DNA of 64,000 nt from Prunella strophiata (taxonomy: Eukaryota; Chordata; Aves; Passeriformes; Prunellidae). This document shows positions 61,908-64,000 of the stretch, piece by piece. The notes under the pieces were generated by a model that made no database searches, had not been told where the DNA came from, and saw nothing but the letters and a program-made list of their open reading frames with translations. Location of the stretch: the NCBI GenBank assembly GCA_036583965.1, contig JAZBQD010000026.1, positions 1,240,001-1,304,000 of the forward strand, read 5' to 3'. Made by a program: the position numbers and the translations under genes. Each line of letters opens with the position of its first letter. Position 1 is the first letter of the stretch.

Positions 61908-64000
61908 ATTTGCTGCAGATGAGCTCTGCTTGTGGAAAACTCTCCCTTTTCTGGAGCTGCTCCTGCCTCACCAGGACATTCCATGGCCTCACCAGGACAT
62001 TCCATGGCTTCCTGCCTTTTCCCAGTGTCTCCTGTGCTACAACCATGTGTAACCTTGTAGTGGACCTGTCATACTCTGTGTTAAAACTCCTACTCTGAAG
62101 CACAAGAGGGACTTGTGGAACTTCATTTGAAATGTCTTGAATGTGAACTTTGTTCTGTGGGTTCTTAAATTGGGGTTTTCTTTTGCTGTTATCAACCTGG
62201 GGGAGAGAAAATCCAATTGGTGCTGTTTGCTCTGCAGGGAAAATGTGGGAATAATTGGGTTGTCCATAGTTTTAGTTCTCCATGGCCTCTTTAGGGGTGA
62301 GGAAAAGCAGTTTGTAAAAGCTTTTAGATCTGATTTACTCTTGGTCTGTTCTTGTGCTTAGTAATTGCCTTTCCAAGTTAATTCCTTGGAATAAAATTCC
62401 ACCTGCTCAGATCCAGAGCCTGGCTGGGATGGAGGAGGAGATGGGCTTGGAGGGAGCTGGGAAAGTTTGGGAAGCCTCAGGAAGCTTCCCCAGTCCTGCA
62501 GAGTGGGATTTGGCAGGAGCTGAAGGTGCCCAGAGCACCACAGGATCTCCAGGTGGGGATGTTGGTGTGGAGCAGCCCTGGGGCTGTTGTTTCCATCACC
62601 TCTGGGAGCAGAGAGCCCTCAGAGGTGCTCCCAGAGCTGAGGCACCCCCAGGAAAAGCCTTGGAAAGGGAAGAGCTCCTGTTCCAGGCTCCTTCAGCTCC
62701 TGGCAGAGCTGGCCTTGGGCAGCCTCAGAGGAATTGGTGGCAGGATCCAGCAGTGCTGGATATCCAGGAGTGACCAGCAACATTCCAAAGGGGGTTTCCT
62801 CTCCTGCCCACCCCTCTGCTCTGTGCTCAGGGCTGGGGTTGGTTTTGTAGGGACCTCTCCCAGCTATTCCTGGTTCCCATCCCTGGGGGAAGAACCTGCT
62901 CTGAATGTCCTATTTTTGTTTAATTATCACCCAGCACTTGATTAATTAGCTGAGGAAGCAGGGGATGGTAAAGCCTGTGCTTGGGACCAGGTAGCCAGGT
63001 GGGCCATTCATTAGGGCAGGTTTGCTAATGACATTAATTAATGTGACCCCCTGGGAGCTGCAGGAAGGAGCAGGGCAGGACCAGGGGATTGTTTTTATAT
63101 CATTTCTATATTTCCATCTATTTAATGTAGCAGAAACTACTGGAGTAACTCAGCACTGGATCCCATCCTCTGGCTGGATTTTCCTTGGCATCCCCAACCT
63201 GATCCTTGTAGGAATGTCCCTAAAACTGTGTGTAGTGCTGGCTGGGAATGTCCCTGTTGCTGTTTGTGTCTGTGTCACTGCTGAGGGACATCTGTGGGGG
63301 ATGAGCCCCAGTCTGTGCCCTGAGGGCTCTGTGGGGCACTTTGGTTCCTGCACTGCTTGAAGCTGATCTTGTCTAGAGGAGAATTGTGTCTTTTCTCTCT
63401 GTTTGTCCCATGGAGTCTCTCTTGGATTGCAGGTATTTTTATTCCCTACAAAAATAAACACTTGGCCTTTTTAAAGGAAGTGGCTGCTCTGTTTATTGGG
63501 TGGTAACTCAGAACTCCACACTTGGAAAGGTGGAGTCAGTTAAAGGATCTTAATTAATAAAGTGAGTGTGGAGCCACTTCCCCTCTACAGAACAGAAATG
63601 GGGTGATCCCCCTGGTTTGGGGGAATGGGGAGTGCAGGGTGTTAAAAACAACCCAAAAAGGAACATAACTAATGGAAAAAAGGGAATATAACCAATGGCA
63701 TGGTGTCTTCTACAAATTGTGCTATTCTGGGTCTTTTTTTTTAATTTAAATTTTCCTTTCCACATTAAACCCAAGTGTCTCCTCCGTGTTTCCTTGCTCC
63801 TGGAGAGTTGTCTGTCCCTCACCCACCTGGCCCCAGGTGTCTCCAGGCTGACCTGCACAGCTTTCTGAGGAGCAGCCAGAGCTTCTGGAAGGAGCTGACT
63901 CCCAGCTCCATGGGTCCAGTGAAGAGATGTTTTCTGATGACTTCAGAATGAAGAACCCACAGTCCAGCTGCTGATGGTATCCTGGAAAAATCCTCTTTTA
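61908..64000. other. Intergenic, no recognised gene
   Basis: No exon of a known gene is recognised. AATAAA motifs occur at about 62390 and 63451, but nothing ties them to a transcript. A short direct duplication (CTCACCAGGACATTCCATGG) occurs at about 61967-62006. Confidence 0.5.

Noticed and set aside
59229..62103. Five frames above 800 codons
   Set aside because: They are the 54-bp array. Peptides are repeats without known similarity, and both strands are open at once.

Overview
The window looks like nuclear DNA from a bird, most likely a songbird. It has CR1 LINE fragments of avian type, retroviral LTRs that resemble songbird endogenous retrovirus LTRs, short introns with canonical GT-AG borders, and one recognisable vertebrate gene. 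That gene is MTMR8 (myotubularin-related protein 8) on the + strand. No bacterial or phage signatures, tRNA, rRNA or CRISPR array were seen.

Layout. Bases 1-33,250 contain no gene I can recognise. They hold an LTR with retained leader (about 3.53-3.92 kb), a second LTR-like block (about 7.29-7.99 kb), an internally deleted CR1 (about 10.0-11.0 kb), and three large minisatellites: a 29-bp array (11.6-15.4 kb), a composite 62/23-bp array (15.5-17.7 kb) and a 39-bp array (20.5-22.5 kb). Several CR1 3' ends and a pyrimidine microsatellite (32.3-32.5 kb) follow. From 33.9 to 36.9 kb lies a 20-bp, CpG-dense array of about 150 units that ends in a GC-rich zone at 36.9-37.1 kb, just upstream of the visible part of MTMR8.

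Thirteen MTMR8 coding exons lie between 38,425 and 56,388. All splice phases agree, and together they encode 603 residues from the PH-GRAM domain to the stop codon. The short first coding exon (about 8 residues in human) was not found. The phosphatase active-site loop HCSDGWDRT is intact. The introns carry CR1 copies in both orientations, an LTR, a G-rich minisatellite that runs up to the acceptor of exon 6, and an AT-rich 118-120-bp array. Downstream of the gene are a possible LTR remnant and a 54-bp array (59.55-61.91 kb), followed by about 2 kb with nothing recognisable.

Seven tandem arrays together cover roughly 15 kb of the 64 kb. They produce very long stop-free frames, often on both strands. 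I read these as by-products of repeat composition, not as proteins. I found no convincing new multi-gene system. The points most worth a second look are the CpG array beside the MTMR8 5' end with its 360-bp higher-order period, the G-rich array that constrains the exon 6 acceptor, a near-identical inverted CR1 pair flanking exons 3-5, the array of 17 consensus splice-donor sequences, and the missing first exon.
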